In this document: positions 34,232 to 48,600 of the stretch, piece by piece
Numbering within the stretch: position 1 is the stretch's first letter
How the letters are laid out: every line of letters starts with the position of its first letter
NCBI RefSeq assembly: GCF_032062135.1
Contig: NC_092859.1
Coordinates: 23,238,666-23,302,665 of the forward strand
Source: Pyxicephalus adspersus
Lineage: Eukaryota > Chordata > Amphibia > Anura > Pyxicephalidae
Direction of reading: 5' to 3'
DNA: 64,000 nt
Program-made: the position numbers and the translations under genes
Notes under the pieces: generated by a model
Seen by the model: only the letters and a program-made list of their open reading frames with translations
The model's database searches: none
Told to the model about the DNA's origin: nothing

Positions 34232-37200
34232 ACATTGCTGGGTTGTAACATGCATCGGTTCCCGAATGACACAATCAACAAATACCAGCTCAGACCTCCC
34301 CATACAAGACCCTGAACGTGCACATTAAATAAAAATGAACAGAAAACAATACAAAAAACAACACACAAAAAAATCACAGCAAGGAAAAAAAAAACACCCC
34401 CAGACCGGACCCGCCGGCCCATCCCTCCCTAAAACACACACAAAGGAAAACATTACAAACATGTTTATGTACAAAGTTTTGTGTTGTGAAAACAGAGACT
34501 TGTACAGAAATGTCAAATGAACAGTTCACAAGGTCTGTGCACAACACAGCCCAGAAATTAACCTCTCACGGCCGGGCAGGCCAGCATGTCACGGTGTGAA
34601 GGACCCGGGCAAAGACCAAAAACCATTGATTTATATTTTTTTTTCCACAAAATATCAAACGTGAAGAAACTTTGTGTTCTGATTAATTACAACGTCCTCA
34701 TTTAATTGTCCAACTCTAACTTGTATGACGTTCAGAGGTGTCCTCAGAATCTCCAGTAAAGTGTTGATTGTTTTGTTTTGATTTGTTTTTTTTCCTTTTA
34801 GATTGTTAACACAGATATGTCAGTATTTTGAACAGTCAGTTTGTATATTGCTAAATTGTAGCACCTAAATTAACCCTTCTGGGACTGGTTGGATCAGCAA
34901 CAATAGGCTGTGAGGTTTGTAAAAGGTTAAGTTGTGTTTTTCATAGAGCCAAATTGGGCCAATGACTCGAGCTCTGCAAATTGGCGGGTTCAAAGCAGAA
35001 AGTGCATAAGGAAATATCACTGAAATCAATTAGCATCACTGCTGCTCACTCACCCCACCTCGCTCTCTATAAGAAAGATAACACGATTTACAAGATGTAT
35101 AAAAAGGCCTCAAAGCAAATACGGCAATATAGTAGTCCCTACCTTAACATATTGCTAAGGATTTTGGATTCTGATAGTTTTGCATACTTATGAAGCTGAT
35201 TTGGGCAAACAATCACTTATTTTATCTATTTCATTCAATGTGGAAATAATCAGGGCCAGTCTCTCCAGAAGGTTTGTTTTAGACCTTCTCATAGGAGAAT
35301 TGCCACAGGATTTTTTTATTTCTGTTTAACACACATAAAATGTCTCATCTTTGCAGTATGGAATGTTTACTTCCATTTTAGGAACAGATAATGCTTCAAT
35401 TTGGTAGCAGATTGCAAAACATTAAACCCAAAATTGAACAAGGCAAATACTTAAATAAATCATGTTAATGATTTAAGTGTAAGTTACCCTTGTAAGGGAA
35501 GTTAGAGGGTAGCCGTGCACTTACCCTCACAACCCTGACCCCTCATACCTTTAAGCTTCCTGTTAACAGATTGAAGTGTTACAAGTCTTGTCTTTTTGTG
35601 TAGACACACAGTTTTCACTGCATGGGAAATGTATCCAGGTACCAAATGATACTCCTGTTTGGGGTGTCACATGACCACATCTGGTTAACTTTTCCACCTG
35701 CTCAATTTGGAGATTAAATAGCTGTAATGTAGTATGCAAGCACATCTGGTCTATTAAACAGGTATTCTGTATTTTTGTCTACCACTTGCTTATCAATCTC
35801 ATTGCTATAATTAAAATTTGCCTTTTTTAAAAGTGGCTGCAGTTGGGCTTTAATTTTACTAATACTTTTAAACAGCTCACTTGTAGGTTTAACACTGACA
35901 CAAATGAACAAATGTCATCCACAGTGTCCATCTTCTCTATTGTAATAATAATAATATTAATAATAATAATAATAATAATAAAAAATTGTAATTACTCCTT
36001 TCAGAGAATCATTTCGGTGGGTACCAGTCACCCATGACTTTTACAGCTTTGACTTTTAGGGATTTTGGTAAAACATGTTTATATATGTTTTCCAATTTAC
36101 AATAAATATACAGTTTTTGGGTATATTTTCTAAATATTAATTACAGATTTACATTTGTACTGAACTGAATTGTAAAAAACAAATTATGTTTTTAAATTTT
36201 GAAATGGAAAAATCCCTAAACTTCTAAACCTCCTCATTACTCTTTTTGAAAAGAAAATAGGGATGGCTATATGTTTCATTATCATACAGCCCGGTCTTCT
36301 CCTGTTTTTATTTATGATGTGCCTGCCTAATGTTATGACTACAAACAAGGTGTTTTTGGACCAGAAATTAGAAAATACTCAGACTGGCTGGATGGGAACC
36401 ACTCCCCTATCTGATTACCAGATACTTAATATTGCAAAGGAATTAAATACTATAAACCTGAGTATCTCAGACTCACCGGCAGCCAATTTTATACTTGTGA
36501 AGTCTGCGCTAATTGGCCCCGAATGATGGCTTCTCTTCATTTCTGCTCCCAACTTCTGCAGTTGCTGCACTTCATTTCCTACCTACCAAACTCTCCAACC
36601 CTGTCAGATCTACAACTCATCTTCCACCTAGGATACTGCAGACAGGACTTTCTTGTGCTGCACCATTTCTTTGGAACCCATTCTCTGCCCTAGCAGATTC
36701 CCTAAAAGTTTGGAATGTTTCAGGTTCTCCTTGAACTAGTTTTTTAGTTGCCTAATATTATTTCCATCTGCAGATCATCTGGTTCATCTCCTAACTCCCA
36801 GGCTGCTTCAATTACTTCTCTTGTGTTACATCATCATTCTGGAGCCTTTTCTTTGTCTTGCTCAGATCTTCTGCCAATCTGAATTTCTTTCAGATTCTCC
36901 TTGATCTCACCTGATAACAGCCTATTAGATTCCTCAGATCTACAAATTATCTGTTCCATCTTCCATCACCCATTCTACACAAATTCTGGTGCCGCGCCTT
37001 CACTAGAACCCTTTCTCTTGGCTCCATCTCACATTCCACTGACCTTGAACTCACCTCACAGTGGCCTATTTAATCAGGTATATCACTTTATACTACAAAT
37101 CGTACTTTTTATTCTCCACCTTCCACTCTGCAGCTAGGATTTCTATAACTCTGCAATTCCTCATGAAACACTCATCTTTGTCCTATCAGACCTTCCACTG

Positions 37201-37931
37201 ATCTGGAATGTAAGTTGTCCATGACTTTACTTCCTTAGCCTCAATACCTTACATTACACATGTTCCCCCAATCTTCTTAAAATTGCCACTCCCTACCAGT
37301 GCGTGAAGTATGACACTGTTTTAGCTGCACAAAGAAGACTGCAGGCATAATATTATGTGTTCTGTTGTGCTTTACTCCTAATCAGGCCACCCTAAATGTG
37401 GCTTCATCTAATCCTGATAAGTGAAGGAACCTTTCTATAATCTGTTTTTATGTTCAGTTAGCTTCTTTTCATCAATCTGTTAACAATCGATCATTTATAT
37501 TATATATTTATAACATGGGAGAAAATTTGGGTGGTAAAATATGGGAACTTGGGATGGAGAGATAATTGACAACCTATTGGCAATCAACTGACGAAAAGCC
37601 TCCAAAAGTCTGATATAAACAGTACTTACAAAACCCTTCAGTCCAGAATGGAATTGTGGAAAAACTTTTGTTCTCCACAATGTTGAAGTACAAAATACAG
37701 AGGTATATCCTAAAAGTGCAATAACCCTTAGTTTCCTAACTAATATGTTCTGTCTGTCACATGATAGCCCCCATGTGATATTTATGTCCCTGTCATCTTA
37801 GCCCAGCTCAAGCAGCCCATGTTAATGATCCATCCAGGGTAAGGTTGCTCTTAGTAGTTACGATGCTGACCAATTATCCTGCTCTGGCTTCCATAGGAAG
37901 CGGACAGTATAGACGCAGCAGTCAGCCCTTA
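34210..37931 (-). other. KIAA1549: presumed long KIAA1549 3' UTR and adjacent sequence
   Basis: A 3.7-kb stretch with no coding exon. 34,250-34,760 is unique-looking and not obviously repetitive, as expected for a 3' UTR, and mammalian KIAA1549 has a long 3' UTR. 35,941-35,983 is an AAT microsatellite. 36,530-37,260 is pyrimidine-rich with internal partial repeats and may be a decayed retroelement; a frame at 36513 reads SCAAPFLWNPFSALADSLK, which loosely recalls LINE C-termini. The exact end of the transcript is not known. Confidence 0.35.
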
Positions 37932-39139
37932 TCAGCTGTGGTAAGCGGGTGCCACCACCTGCTTTTGGGAGAGGCGGAGCAGCTCCTCACGGATGGCCTT
38001 GATGAGGGAGGCGGAGGAGTGACCGGGGTGAATATCCTCAGCAGATGCAGCTGGGTAGCAAACAGAGGGTGGAAGGTGTGCGGGAGGCTGGCGAGCCGAA
38101 GGTCTGTTCCCTCCAAACATTTGTGTGGTGCTGTAGTCCTGAGCTCCATGGACATGTCCCTGGATAAAAGATTTGTTACACATTTACATAATTAGCTTGA
38201 AATACATTTAAAGGCCTGCACATACAAAGCCCTAAACCCACAGATGATCCAGAGGAAGGCAAAAAACATGGGCTAATGCCTAAAGCAATCATATGATCCC
38301 CTGCATTTTTGTTTTTAACAAGCAGCTTTCATAATGATAACAACATGTGGCTGATTGACAACTCCCTGAGATTTACCAGTGGGAGCTGGTTTATTAGAAG
38401 ACATTCCATCTGACCCATTCCGTCTGTTAAAACTGTGCATAGTTATGTGCCCCTAGTTCATAAAGAGGAAATGTATTAACTATCTCTAAGCATGGTTAAA
38501 TGGTAGAAAATTAGCAAAAAGGGTTTAAAGTAAACCTTAGCTCAATGTACATTGAAGCCCACCACGATGTATGTATGTATGGATGTACAAGTGTGAACAG
38601 CCTTTAAAACTTTGCAGTGTGGCTCATTTTTATCTTTCATTTTAGGGCGAAGTATTAAAACTTACAGCATCTCGGTGAGGGAGATTTCTGGTGGTCTCCT
38701 CATCACGGGTATAGTATGAAGGCCAGCTAGGGCCTCCAGAAGGTTGTCCACTCCTATTTGAAACCAGGTCTGTGGGCTGTGCTCCCATACGACTAGCGAT
38801 GCCCACTTGGGTCAGCTGGTGGATTTGGGCAGAGCCTGTGGGAAAAACACTACGATTACGATATATAAAACACCAAGCAAAAGAGAAATTGTTCGTGTTG
38901 GTAGTGTATCTTCTACCAAGAACAAAAAAATGATTTAATATAGCTTAACAGTCCTTAGATATGATGATTGCATAACATTTTTTTTTTTTTACTGTCCTAG
39001 GGTGACTTTACCCCCATGTATCTATGGAGAAGCAGCTTTGTCACCCTGGAACAGGAAATATGTTCTTGCCCTAAGACCTAAAAAACCTAAATGCAGCAAC
39101 CACATATGAGGACCTGTAAACTACAATAATATTATGAAA

Positions 39140-39204
<65 letters not shown>

Positions 39205-42200
39205 CGCAGCTCTAATACTAACAATAAACCACACCAACCCCTTCTCTTTGACTCACCCGTCCTGTTCCAGGTTCTCACACTATTAGCAAACTGAGCCAAT
39301 ATATTGTGTCTGATAATACGCAGACAGTTACAATTATCATCACCACTCACATCACAAACATAATTTACCTGAGGTGCTGCCGAGGGGGCGAGGTCTGGCC
39401 ACTGATGGTATGTCCTCGGGATACATCCGAGCCGGGTACTGCACTTCTGTCTGCTGGGGTTCTACTGGAGCCACCTCTAATGGGGGGAGGAAGCCAGAAC
39501 CAAACCCTGGACTCCTAAAAAGGGGTGGAAAGAGACTGTGAGAACAACAGGAGCAAGGACCCGACTGACCCACCCCTAACAATAAATAGAACTTTAGGAA
39601 CTGAATATTTGATGAGCTTTTTTTGTGTGAGTAAATTACCAATAAATTACAATGAAAAAAAATGTTGGGAACTTATCATCACTGAAAAAAAAATTAAATA
39701 GTGATATACTGGGAAGAACTATTTTCTCCTAACTGTCCTATATGTGTAGAAAATGTTTATACATAAAGGTAACAAGGGTTTGATTCTGAGTCTACAATGA
39801 GTTATATCTCCACAACTGACATCTAAAGGAAAAGGTTGCCTGGTACAGTGAACAGGGACTATCTCCCCATCTTCATGGATCATTATTGGGTTTAGGGGCC
39901 TTTCAACAGTTTTGCTCTAGTCTATCCCAGGTGAATGGCAGAAATGAAATACACATAAATCCAGGAAGAACCCATAAAACTCTCTGATGTCTCGGAATTT
40001 TCCACACTTCACAGTATCAGAGGTGAAATATTCCCCAGCCAAGAACAGGCATGGGAGGTCTCTGGGTATGAGGGACCGCCGGAGTCCACAGATCAATCTT
40101 CCAGCACATCAGCCATTAAGCACGGCTCCGAAATCAATGTGCCGTGACCACTGCAGCGGATCACTAATCTTATTACCTCATCAGAATCTGGAGGAAACTT
40201 CCAACCAGTGTCTATGTTCCATTGCCAACTGTATTCTGAGTAAAAAAAGGCACTGCTGATTTAGAGGGACATCACTTGTGACTGTTTCCATTTGTAACCG
40301 CAATAAAAATACACAACAAGGATTCCAATAATTCTAATTGTCATCCTGATTTGTTTTTCATCTGACCAGTTATAAACAGGTGAATATCAGAGGAACACCA
40401 CAGGAAGGAGGTAAGAAAATATATATTCTGTATATCAGCCAACTCTTATTTTTTAAATGCGAATTCGAGGCAAACACAAACACAGAACGCAGAAAAAAGG
40501 ACCTAATTTGCCTCTGCAGCTTTCTCTAACCATTGTGCACTGAACTGGCTCTTTGTGCTGCATTTACCTCTTCCTGTCTAAGCTTTGCAGGAGGCTGTTA
40601 TTAGGTCAAAGTCAGGTACTTGCATTAAAAATACACATAAAACTGTACAAGTCAATAGAAAGCTGCATTCAATGCATTTTTGTATCCTTGAGGCCAAATG
40701 ATGCAGTCACATTTTTACCTTGTTAGCAGGCTAGGAGCTGAGGGCTGCGTCACTCCGTAATCCACAAATCTCTGAAAAGGAAATAGAAAATAAATGGGAC
40801 TACTCAGATAATCCTGGCAGTAACACAACCTCTGTCCTAGGATGAGAACACTCACTCCTTACACTAGATCTACAAAGGAGCAGTGTCACTCAAGCATAAA
40901 AGTGCACAGCAGGATATGAGCTGTAAATTTCTCTCTCCAGAGGTACTCAGTACTCAGGGTGAGATCAGAACTATCTCTGGACTTGCCAGTATGGATGTCT
41001 CTATTGAATGATATCCCTTCAGCTTGAGTTCCTAGAGACAACAGTAACATTATGGACTTATGCACTCCCTGTATGACAATTCTCCCTAGGGAAAATAGGA
41101 ATGGCGAACCTTCACATCAAGGACACAGACATTAACTGTTTTTTCAGACCTTCCTGCACTTACATTGTACTGTGATGATTGGTGTGACGGATATTGGGGC
41201 CCCCAGGCAGTAGAGTTCCTTCCATTGCGGGTAGGAGTGCCATTGTTCTGCTGTTGCCCTGATGGAGAATTTCCAGTTTGCACAGCTGTTTGGCTGCTGG
41301 GGGCCACCAGTGCGAAGGCATCATCCAGAAGAGATTGCATAGTCTGACGCACCTCTTCAATAGAAGGTTGAGGAGCCACATACTGAGCTGGAGGAGGGCC
41401 CCGGGGCAGAGAACCAGGGTATTTACCCAACTCTGACACTGGAGTGGGGTTGTCAGAGGGCAGATCTGGGTCCGACTACAGAAAAAAAAGAACCACACAG
41501 TGATCATATCCTCGTATAATACAATGGTAATACAGAAGTCAAGTTATTGGATTACACTAATAAAAACAAAACATTTATTCTTAAAGTAAATGTGAACTTT
41601 TTCCATGGGCGTAAAAGGCCCAATTAGAGAGATTTCACATCACTTCCTGTCCTGTTGGCAATGTATGATCAGGGAGGAAGCAACAGAAAAATTGCAAAAA
41701 AAAATTGCAAAACAGCAGTGACACAGACAAATAAGATTCTGGCAGGGGTTCTATCCACCACCTCCTTCTGCTAAAGAATTAAATTGAAACTGAAGCTCTT
41801 ACCACATAGGCAGAGTTACTGACTCCTGGGGGCCTCTTGTAGGTTCCGTCACTATCTGTTGCAATTAAGCGATCTCGATCAGCGTCTGGGGGGCTGGAGG
41901 AGCCCTGCTGCCGCCTCCGCTGCTTTGGTGAGCGTCGTGCCCGAGAGCTAAATGTGAGAAAGTTTTATCAATTTTAATCAAACATTAAGTGAAATATTTA
42001 CATTTACAATCAAACTTTAGTAACTACAGTCTAAAAAAATCTTAACAAGAATTAAAAAATAAAGTACATCATCTTGTGGAATCTGAATAAAAACTTTGTT
42101 TCTAATAAATGTCATGTGATCACTTAGAAAGAATGTGATGACAGCTGGCATTGTGATGAGGTCATGTGATCATTAAGAGCCAATGTAGTGAAAGCTGGCA

Positions 42201-42580
42201 GTATTAAAATGTCATGTGTTCACAGACAATGTAGAAAGAGAAGGAAATGTCATGCAATAAACGGTAAACGGTAAAGCTGTTTGATGATCTGTTACCTCTT
42301 CCGTGGCTCTATGAACACAGTGGGAACGCCTATCACTGGATCCAGAATTTTATCAAATTGCATCTGTGCCCTCCTGTACATGCGCTGCCGCTCCTTGGTG
42401 TCCGTCATTCCCACAACATCCACTAGGGGAAACTCATAGTGTCCTTTGCGCTTGGCTCGAAGTCGTATCTTATTGCGATGGTGTTCTATCTCTGACTTGT
42501 GACGCAGTGTTGTCTGAATCTACAACAGACATGGAAACCAAGTTAATACAATAATCCAAGACAGAATATACATATACCGG

Positions 42581-42630
<50 letters not shown>

Positions 42631-45600
42631 CAGTAACAATTTAGGACAAAAATGTAATTAACATATAACATAATACTTTTACTTTCACATGCAAAGCATT
42701 ATAAAAACTGTTTTTGTTAAAAGTCAAAAATAGTAAACATTTGCAAACTTGTTTTCAGTTTTGCAAAAAACTGATTTTTTAGCAGATAAAAGTATTGCAT
42801 TGTGAAAAACAATATCCTAAAGTTTTCATTTTTTGCAGGTTGTTTTAAAACTTCTTGGAGTTCACAGTACCTGCCCTAACACCCGCCCAATATTGTTTCA
42901 ATCTGCTTTTCACTCCTAAAGGAAATAGTTGTTTTTGTGCAGGCATTGTTCAGTGCATCCAGAGATGTTTCTATCATGTAAATCCTGGTCTGGGCATCTG
43001 CGACAAAAGGTACTCTGTTCCACTTAATGAGCCTGATTTATTAAAACTCTCCTGGCTGAAGAGGATACATTTTCATCAGTGAAGCTGGGTGATCCAGCAA
43101 TCCTGGAATGCATTTCTTAAAAAAATGTTTTCAATCTTGGATGAGATCCATTCCAGCTTTGCTGGATCACCCAGGTTCAGTGATGAATGTGTATCCTCTC
43201 CAGCCTTGGAGACCTTTATTAAATCAGGCCCACTGAGAGAGGACTGAGGAAATGCCTCCTTCTGCTTGTAGCAGACTGATGGCATCATCTTGCAAAGTCA
43301 TTGTCTGAAGGTAAAAAAACGCTTTTTCATGATTTGGTAATAACAATGTATCTATAACTTCTGAGCCATCCCAACATAACACAGAATCAAGATTTTAAAA
43401 ATTGCATGTTATATTTGTTTGTGAATCATTTATTGGTAAAGTAATGATTAGCATGTAATATATATATCATGAAATTTACCACTGTAAAAAACTGAAGGAT
43501 AGACTACTGCATTGATTCTGAGGTTTCCTGATAAAAGTAAGACCCACCTCTCTATTGATCTTATTGGCCTCCACCTCTCGCTCGGCCACAGACAGTCCAT
43601 GCATGGGTGGAGTGGCCATGGGCTGCATGGCAATGAGTTGAATTTTGCTGGGAAGACGGCGGCTGGCCTCGGAAGAACGCGACATCCTATCGACGTGTTC
43701 AAATATAGAAGCTGAGGAATGCTGCTCCACCCCGCTGCCCAAAACTGGCAACTCTGAGAAAAGGGAAGACAGCAAATATTAATGTCATTATATATGATCT
43801 TCCTCAGTCTAATTTAAATGCCATCATGGCCCCTCAAATAAATCATTATTCGAACACCAATCAAAATTGAGAATAAGATGCAGGATAAAATTGCAATAAG
43901 ATACAGGAAGCACAGCACAGATTTTGTTCATCCAGATCCTGCTGCAATGCTGCAACACAACTCAGAGAGAGATTGCCCCCCACTAACAGAATTTATTGAT
44001 CCTTTAAAAAAATGAAATTTAAATAAAGTGCAAAATACATTTTGAGTAGGATTATTCTAACAATGACAATACAAAAAGTAATTCAGAACCAATTCATCAG
44101 TGGCAGTCTTGGAACATATCTTAGATATATGGACTCACCTCCTTTAGCTTTTGGTCGCTGTGGAGTTTCACGTGGAGGAGCTGAAGGCCGTAGGGATTCA
44201 TCCTCACCTGATTCCCTTCCGCTCGATGGTTCACTAGCAGTGGATCCTGCATCGGAGGGGGTAACCCTACTGCTGAAAACAGGCAAAAACTGTTCAGAAG
44301 ATATCCATAGAGAGTGTTTAACAGACTTATAAAATGAGGCTTATTAAATATGTCTGCAGCAATTAAACAGATGCTATTCTCCCTGTATATCCTTAGAGGC
44401 TCATTGATTTTATTTTTTCTCTAATTTCCACTCCGTGGGTGGCTCAGTTCCTGACAATGGCAGATAAATTTCAGAATCAGATTCAAAATATATTTTCCAC
44501 ATTGTTGCTATCACTCACCTGCCACGGTGGCGCCCAATCTTGTTGAGCTTAGAAGATTTGGACTTAGGAGTGGGGATGTCCCCATTTTCGGAGGGGGTGG
44601 AGTCCTTCAGGGGTCCGTGTAACACAGGCAGTGGAGGCTCATGTACTATGAGAACTTCATCTTTGTTGTGTTGGCCCAGGTGCTGCTTGGCAAAGTCAAA
44701 GCCCTTGACATTGGGTGCCTGGAGCTAGAGAACAGAGCACATGTTTGTATGTTGTGTATACAAAGTATCATTGCTATGCAGAATATTATACAGACTGGAA
44801 TCTGAAAAGAAGTACTAAAAGCTATCAACCAATAAAAAAGTCTGTGCTCAATCAGAAGCATTTACAATGGAAGATGATGTGTAAAATATAATTTTACACA
44901 ATCTTCCACTTATTTTATTTAAAATATTTGACTACATTTTAAAATTGTGTTAGTTTGGATTCAGAATGTGTAGAGGATTTTAGAATTTTGCCAATGAAAA
45001 TATTTAAAGGCTTTCAAAACACATACTTGACTTGACATAAGTTTTAAGTCACCAAAAGTCATTTCATAAAGCTACGAAGAATTCTATTCTTCCTCAATCT
45101 AACTTGAGAACAAAAAGGTAAATTCTAGCACACAATATCTGGCCAAAAGATGGTGCAGCTTTTGGGAGACTTCACCTTCTGTCTCTGCTGTAAATTGCTC
45201 ATTGTATCCGGCTGAAAGTCCAGTTTGTCGGTCCGGCAGAGTTTCCAATAGAGGATGACTATGATGATCGTCACCACCAATACTGGCACAGCCACCCCAA
45301 CAATGATCCACAGGTTCTGTGCCTGCCGGTCCGTCTCTGAAGGTTGGTTTATTGCTGCAGAAAAACAAAATTACAACTTAACCAGTCTCCTAACACCCTG
45401 GTATTTATTGAGTATTTCCCCTCCACTAATACTTACAGATATACATACATTGATTACTGATCCACCACATTTCTCATCTAAGACAAACATCACCATATAT
45501 ACAACTTAGTGATCCCGCAACCGCTTCCTACCTTATATGTGGCTTTTTTATTAACCTATTACTTCTACCCCAATTTCCTCAAGTCCTAGCTTTGTATGTT

Positions 45601-48600
45601 TTCTTGCATTAGTTTTTTCAATGGTTCCAATGCACCAAGCACTGAAAACCATACAGTCGAATAAAAAAGTCTACCATAAAGTCTAATAAAAGTCATAAAG
45701 TCATAAAGTCTAATAAAAATACTAACATGGCTATATGGATGAATGTGCCACTTACGCTGTGCCACCACGCCCTGCAGCCGATATCCAAGGATGATGGCCG
45801 CTCGCTGGATGTTCACCTCATTTATCAAGCTAGAAGCCTTATCAGCAGCTAGCCGTCCTCCATACTGATCCTCAATAAAATAGATCAGCTCAACAGGATC
45901 ATCCAAACCTTCCAGTCGGGAAATATTCACCACCTGCAGGGACACAATAGGTAAGTACCACTTCAGTTGTCTGCCAGGCTTTGTAGAGGAAGCTATGCAA
46001 AAATAATTCTTTATGAAGGTCCCTCATTTTCAGAGTGCCCTCTAACTGACCGGCTTATGAAAATGCTAAATTTTGCGGGTTCAATACAGACTGACCACGG
46101 AGACATTGATCCAGAACAAGCTTGTGGATCAGAAATTTTGGATTGTTCCAAGAATTGTTATCCATCTACTTGTTCTAAAAGTGAGACACAAAGTACTGAA
46201 GTCATCAGACAGCATAAATACCAGGTAACGTTTATTCCAAAAGGGGACATCTGCACCGACAGCCTCCAATCTTCCTCAGGGAACATTTCCTTTTAATTAA
46301 ACCCAAATCTTTTCAATTAATCTGACAGTACATACAACCGCTTCCCACGAGGTGGCAGCACAGTTCAGTTTTAAGTTTGTGAATGTGATTGGTGCAACAA
46401 AAGTCAAACAATAAAGGTCGTAAAATTTCTTGCTAAATGCAGAATGGCTGCCCTCATCAACGCCATAGGTAATAGTTAACTAAAATGTCCCTTTTTTTTT
46501 TTTTTTAACTACGGTTCTACTTTTACCTTCTCTGTAAAAGTTGTCACAGTGTTCTGCACCTGGGTCAGGTGACCAGACTTTATTTTCCTCCGTCTCACCT
46601 GTACAGTGTTGCTCCCAGCATAGCTGGCTCTCTTCCAGCGCCGTTTCTGTAATGTGGCTTCACTGATGAGTTGAGCCAGCTTCCTTTCCATTTCCATCTG
46701 AAAGGCCTCATCCTTCAACTGTTGCTCCTGGACGCCAAGCAGGACTGCCGAAGACAAATGGGAAGAAGAGATTTCATATGTAGAAATCATATTCTGCAAA
46801 ATGCTAAACTGCAACTACAGGTATAGATTGGTCAGGAAAATCAGGAGGAAATTACTGAAATGTAAATGCCCAATGTAGATGATGGGAAATCTTTCCGACG
46901 GCGACACAGACAAATATATTATATATAAATTCCTTTTTTCTAGCATTTGTTTTAGCAAAAAGTTTTCAATGCTCTATGAGTCTTCTTAAACCAGTGACTC
47001 CTATTAGCCCTATTGCCTCAGGAACCAGTAATGCGAGGAAATATCCCATTGATACCAACATAAATAAAAAAAACTACAAAAAATATATTTCAACTTGAGT
47101 TAGGCTTTAAGGAACGGGAAGTGGTTTTTAGAACGGTTTGATTCTAAGCCTAAATGAAGCCCAAATTTTATCTGGTTTCAGAAAGAGTAAGGATTAGTAT
47201 TATTTCTGCCTTTAATCTCCTGGGAAGATCTTCCCCCCTTCCTAATTTAGTGACATTTATACAAGAAATAGGGGAGCGGCCATCTCCGGCAAGGTACAGA
47301 CAGCAATAAAAACATTGTTTTAACCCTTCCCAATTTATCCCAAACTAAATAAAAGCTTGGGATTAGACATTGAATTCCAACTAATATCTGCTGCATTGGT
47401 AGCAGGAGAGATTTATTTTTTCTTTGTTCAAGTCCTTGTGTAACTTTTTTTTTTAAGGTAACTTATCCGAACACATTACTATACACAGAGTATGGATATA
47501 ATAATAATTACCTGTGCGCAGCCACGAATCCTTCAAGTGTGGAGACGTGTTGAGTTGAGGATATTGAGAGGCTGAAACATAAAGACACCACAAATGTCAC
47601 AATATCTCCAAAACTGGAATTAAACTAATACATTCCCATCAATTTTGCTACAATACTATATACTATACTAGTAATGATTTTTATGACAAGATGATCATAA
47701 AAAAATTACAATATTAATAAAGATTCTGTTTATGCCATATACATAGCCAGCATGATACACCCAGTTGGAGCAATGACATATTCTAAACTAATATTCAAAT
47801 CGCCATCACCTTATTCTAATAATGCTATTAAATATATCCCTTATATCTTTATCTTAATATATCAAAATCCCTTAGTTTTTTACTGGAGAAATCAGTTGTT
47901 TTGCCAATTCTTGTAAGGTCAAATTCTGACATTAAAGACATTAATGGGTTCGTTGGGTGCTTGCCCCATTTGTTTCTGGCACACTACAGGGAAATACACG
48001 TTATTTATTACATGTGCTGTAGCATACTAGGAGCAGCTGTGTTTGTTTGGTCTATGTACAGTTGTTGGAGTGGCATTCACAATACAAACACACATACATT
48101 GCATATTGTAACTTCTAACTTTGTATGCATTGTAAATGCCATTACTGGCACCAACAAATGCGGCCAAAAATTGAATGAATACATTTTTTACCTTTGCTTT
48201 GTTGTATAGTTTTACAGCCAACATTATTGTTTTTTTTCTGCATAAACATTATCAATTTGTGCAGAGGATTGTAAGGATCAGTTTGCAAAGGTGATCATAT
48301 GCGATTAATTGGGATAATTTGAAACTGATGACAATTGTGAGGTTCTACAAATTGTTTACTGAAATCTGAGCCATTTGACATGATTATAAATGAAAAATTT
48401 AAGAAATACTTTAAATACTGTTTGTTTATTTAAAACAATGACTTATCCTGACCAATGGTATATATTTTTAACAAAAGGAAATGATTGCGGAATAAATTAG
48501 TAAATGCAGTGAATTCTATACTAGTTAATGAGTTCCACTGTAGATTGATTGGTCATTTATATAAGGATCTACTCTATAATGTAAAAAGAACCATTTATAT

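Noticed and set aside
36263..36526. 87-codon frame with a hydrophobic start
   Set aside because: It looks like a signal peptide but has no known family and lies in the presumed 3' UTR region of KIAA1549; chance is more likely.
45099..45368. 90-codon frame on the minus strand across a KIAA1549 exon
   Set aside because: It is out of frame; the correct frame encodes the membrane span LWIIVGVAVPVLVV.
45967..46296. 109-codon open frame on the plus strand
   Set aside because: Antisense in a KIAA1549 intron; the end of the frame resembles a dispersed repeat terminus rather than a protein.
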